In this document: positions 62,127-64,000 of the stretch, in pieces
Numbering within the stretch: the first letter of the stretch is position 1
How the letters are laid out: the number at the start of each line of letters is the position of its first letter
DNA from: CAIVAT01 sp964455285
GTDB taxonomy: Bacteria; Bacteroidota; Bacteroidia; Bacteroidales; FEN-979
DNA length: 64,000 nt
Direction: 5' to 3'
Assembly: GCA_964455285.1 (NCBI GenBank)
Contig: CAYVVG010000004.1
Location: 1 to 64,000 of the forward strand
The notes under the pieces: generated by a model
What the model was told of the DNA's origin: nothing
Seen by the model: only the letters and a program-made list of their open reading frames with translations
Database searches by the model: none
Made by a program: the position numbers and the translations under genes

Positions 62127-62140
62127 ATTCACCACTTACC
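62127..62140. repeat. Two heptads (ATTCACC, ACTTACC) at the phosphopantetheinyl transferase stop
   Basis: Two 7-bp units that on the minus strand read GGTAAGT and GGTGAAT, each containing a stop triplet. The TAA stop of the transferase gene lies inside them. A single further ACTCACC is at 62075-62081. The units fit the AYTYACS pattern of the other tracts, but two copies alone could be chance. Confidence 0.45.
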
Positions 62141-62771
62141 ACGCCATCACCAGCATATACCCCTCCGACTCTTCCCAGCGGATAATATGTTCCGACCGGG
62201 TTCCGGAAGCGTTCACGGCGGCTTTCCCAAACTGAATGGTATGGCAAAGGTAATCAAACGGATGGATATAGATGTCGTTCTGCAGGTCGATCCCGGGTTC
62301 GCCGTAAAGCTTATAGAGAGCTTCCTTGGCACCCCAGTAAACGTACAATTGCTCCAGTCGGTGCTCTGCCGCGATCCGATCCAGTTCACCGGGCTGCAGG
62401 AACCTTTCCCTGACCTTTTCGATACGCGCGGTAATCTTTTCGATATCGATCCCCACGGGGCCGTCGTCGCGAATGGCCGCAGCCGCAAAATCGCCGGCAT
62501 GCGACAGGGAAATTTCGACTCCGTTCCCTGCCAGGTATGGCTTTCCATGGGGACTGTATTTCATCACCGGGGGTGGATCCGTCAGCCGGGCCAGGGCGGC
62601 CCGGCAGGCCAGCCAATGCCGCTGCCGGTGAAGATTACGGATATTGGCAAACCGGGCCGTCTCCTCCACGTCCAGGCGAAGGCCGGAGAGCAGGTCTTCA
62701 GGAGTCTCGGTTATATTCCATAATCCTGCCCGTATTCCTTTTGCAGGGTGGATCTCACGAAGAAAGGGCAT
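62136..62771 (-). CDS. 4'-phosphopantetheinyl transferase (Sfp-type)
   Basis: A 211-aa enzyme that moves phosphopantetheine from CoA to a carrier-protein serine. Visible motifs are EISLSHAGDFAAAAI, the magnesium-binding VGIDIEKITARIEK, and YVYWGAKEALYKLYG. Length is typical of the compact Sfp/HetI group. It could serve the fatty acid synthase ACP or the orphan fatty-acyl-AMP ligase pathway; the target is unknown. A -7 box is 28 bp upstream, divergent from ahcY. Confidence 0.93.
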   Translation of the reverse strand: MPFLREIHPAKGIRAGLWNITETPEDLLSGLRLDVEETARFANIRNLHRQRHWLACRAALARLTDPPPVMKYSPHGKPYLAGNGVEISLSHAGDFAAAAIRDDGPVGIDIEKITARIEKVRERFLQPGELDRIAAEHRLEQLYVYWGAKEALYKLYGEPGIDLQNDIYIHPFDYLCHTIQFGKAAVNASGTRSEHIIRWEESEGYMLVMAW

Positions 62772-62799
62772 TGTCGCTCATCTGGGGTTGATCGGGGTG

Positions 62800-62807
62800 C
62801 AAAAATA
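62800..62807 (-). promoter_or_regulatory. Promoter -7 box (TATTTTTG) for the phosphopantetheinyl transferase
   Basis: TAnnTTTG match on the minus strand 28 bp before the start codon, giving a leader of about 20-25 nt. Confidence 0.6.
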
Positions 62808-62841
62808 CGTGATAAAAGCATGGGCGAATCGGATTTTTTGT

Positions 62842-62849
62842 TACTTTTG
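62842..62849 (+). promoter_or_regulatory. Promoter -7 box (TACTTTTG) for ahcY
   Basis: TAnnTTTG match on the plus strand, 83 bp before the ahcY ATG. It is 34 bp from the divergent minus-strand box and predicts a leader of about 80 nt, longer than most here. Confidence 0.6.
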
Positions 62850-62868
62850 CCGCCCGAAAGTTTTAAGC

Positions 62869-62898
62869 CCTGCGGTTCCGGCTGCAAGGAAAAGCAGG
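62869..62898 (+). other. Structured element in the ahcY leader
   Basis: Two nested helices: CCTGC (62869-62873) with GCAGG (62894-62898), and TTCC (62876-62879) with GGAA (62888-62891). They are separated by a symmetric GG/AA internal loop and capped by an 8-nt loop. It lies between the predicted transcription start and the ahcY ATG. No match to a known SAH or SAM riboswitch was recognised. Confidence 0.35.
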
Positions 62899-62932
62899 AA
62901 AAAAATATCATATACCAGAAAAATCACCATCC

Positions 62933-64000
62933 ATGGAAAATGTTGCAATGAAGACGGGTCTGTCGTACAAAGTGGCGGATATGTCGCTGGCTGACTGGGG
63001 CAGGAAAGAGATTGAGATCGCCGAGAAGGAGATGCCGGGACTGATGGCGATCCGCAGGAAGTACTCTGCGGAGAAACCATTGAAGGGAGCCCGCATCAGC
63101 GGATCTCTTCATATGACGATCCAGACGGCTGTGCTGATCGAGACCCTGATCGAGCTGGGTGCCGACGTGCGTTGGGCCAGCTGCAATATTTTCTCGACGC
63201 AGGACCATGCGGCGGCGGCGATCGCCGCCCGGGGTATCCCGGTTTTTGCCTGGAAAGGGGAGACTCTCGAGGAGTACTGGTGGTGTACCGGTATGGCACT
63301 TGCATTCCCGGGTGGGCTAGGACCCAACCTCGTGGTTGACGACGGCGGCGATGCCACGCTGATGATCCACAAAGGTTTTGAGATCGAGAAGGATCCCTCG
63401 GTTCTTACCGGCGAAGCGGCCAATGCCGATGAACGTGCTTTCATGAAACAACTCCGCGATATTTACGTCGAGGATAAAACCCGGTGGTCGCGGACCGTGT
63501 CGGAATGGAAAGGAGTTTCGGAAGAGACCACGACCGGTGTTCACCGCCTTTACCAGATGCAGGAAAGAGGCGCCCTGCTGGTGCCCGCCATCAACGTGAA
63601 TGATTCGGTGACCAAATCCAAGTTCGATAACCTTTACGGATGCCGGGAATCGCTGGCCGACGGCATCAAACGGGCCACCGACGTGATGATCGCCGGCAAA
63701 GTGGTCGTGGTGCTGGGTTACGGCGATGTCGGGAAGGGATGTGCCCACTCGATGCGGAGTTACGGCGCCCGCGTCATCGTCACCGAGATCGATCCGATCT
63801 GCGCCCTGCAGGCGGCCATGGAGGGATTTGAAGTCAGTACTGTGGAAGATGCGCTGGCCGAGGGAAATATATTCGTAACCACCACGGGCAACAAAGATGT
63901 GATCACGGCCGCCCACCTGGCCACCATGAAGGACCAGTCGATTGTTTGCAATATCGGTCACTTCGACAACGAGATCCAGGTTGACCAGCTCAACCATTGG
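62933..64000 (+). CDS. ahcY: Adenosylhomocysteinase, 3'-truncated
   Basis: S-adenosylhomocysteine hydrolase splits SAH to homocysteine and adenosine with bound NAD. About 356 residues are visible; the frame is open to the window end. Signatures are ISGSLHMTIQTAVLIETL, NIFSTQDHAAAAIA, the catalytic-lysine region NVNDSVTKSKFDNLYG, and the NAD-binding VVVLGYGDVGKGCAHSMRSYGA. It ends at CNIGHFDNEIQVDQLNHW. The start is the ATG at 62933 (MENVAMKTG) or the one at 62948. It recycles homocysteine toward the nearby metH. Confidence 0.96.
   Translation, partial: MENVAMKTGLSYKVADMSLADWGRKEIEIAEKEMPGLMAIRRKYSAEKPLKGARISGSLHMTIQTAVLIETLIELGADVRWASCNIFSTQDHAAAAIAARGIPVFAWKGETLEEYWWCTGMALAFPGGLGPNLVVDDGGDATLMIHKGFEIEKDPSVLTGEAANADERAFMKQLRDIYVEDKTRWSRTVSEWKGVSEETTTGVHRLYQMQERGALLVPAINVNDSVTKSKFDNLYGCRESLADGIKRATDVMIAGKVVVVLGYGDVGKGCAHSMRSYGARVIVTEIDPICALQAAMEGFEVSTVEDALAEGNIFVTTTGNKDVITAAHLATMKDQSIVCNIGHFDNEIQVDQLNHW

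Noticed and set aside
62036..62135. Cobalamin or SAM riboswitch upstream of metH
   Set aside because: Only 100 bp separates metH from the upstream gene and no conserved riboswitch core (for example a B12 box) is visible.

Overview
The window looks like chromosomal DNA of a Bacteroidota bacterium, probably an anaerobic or microaerophilic, fairly GC-rich member. The evidence is: type IX secretion (T9SS) C-terminal sorting domains on several exported proteins, gliding/T9SS-associated gldF-gldG, two TonB-dependent receptors with carboxypeptidase-like N-domains, start sites without clear Shine-Dalgarno sequences, and repeated TAnnTTTG (-7) promoter boxes just upstream of genes. No tRNA, rRNA, CRISPR array, IS element or prophage was seen.

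Layout. 1-12961 (+): end of an acyl-CoA carboxylase, a large T9SS papain-like protease, an M20 amidohydrolase, a TPR protein, rsmA, a membrane TPR protein resembling GT-C/TMTC O-mannosyltransferases, and an orphan fatty-acyl-AMP ligase. 13033-17822 (-): TonB receptor with partner, rpmB, cinA. 17921-20800 (+): nucleoside phosphorylase, SirB1-like protein, T9SS zinc phospholipase/nuclease-like protein. 20774-22762 (-): purC and phoH. 22806-28951 (+): SAM hydroxide adenosyltransferase, mgsA, gldF, gldG, a DUF4340-like protein and a flippase. 29017-30375 (-): gdhA, with an AT-rich control region. 30671-35049 (+): a lone receiver domain, then a 1288-aa PEP-synthase-like ATP-grasp protein fused to receiver domains. 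35076-41640 (+): NuoE-like, NuoF-like and a 1236-aa ferredoxin/GltD/NuoG-like fusion that together resemble an electron-bifurcating transhydrogenase, plus a rubrerythrin-like protein. 41644-43629 (-): second TMTC-like protein. 43813-53835: surface-protein island (beta-helix protein, TonB receptor, receptor-L-like protein, tandem beta-helix paralogues, a five-repeat protein, a small repeat protein). 54172-62771 (-): DPP-IV-like peptidase, GGGP synthase-like enzyme, metF, metH and a phosphopantetheinyl transferase. 62933-64000 (+): start of ahcY.

How the genes work together. metH, metF and ahcY cover the methyl/homocysteine cycle, and SAM hydroxide adenosyltransferase and a nucleoside phosphorylase handle SAM-derived nucleosides. 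The redox operon would link NAD(H), NADP(H) and ferredoxin pools. T9SS/gliding genes, exported proteins and possible GT-C enzymes point to an elaborate cell surface.

The most unusual signal is a family of 7-bp tandem repeats with related units (AYTNNNS-like: ATTGACG, ATTTACG, ACTCACG, ATTGCTC, ACTTTTC, ATTCACC) at gene junctions. In several cases the repeat supplies the upstream gene's last codons and stop codon.
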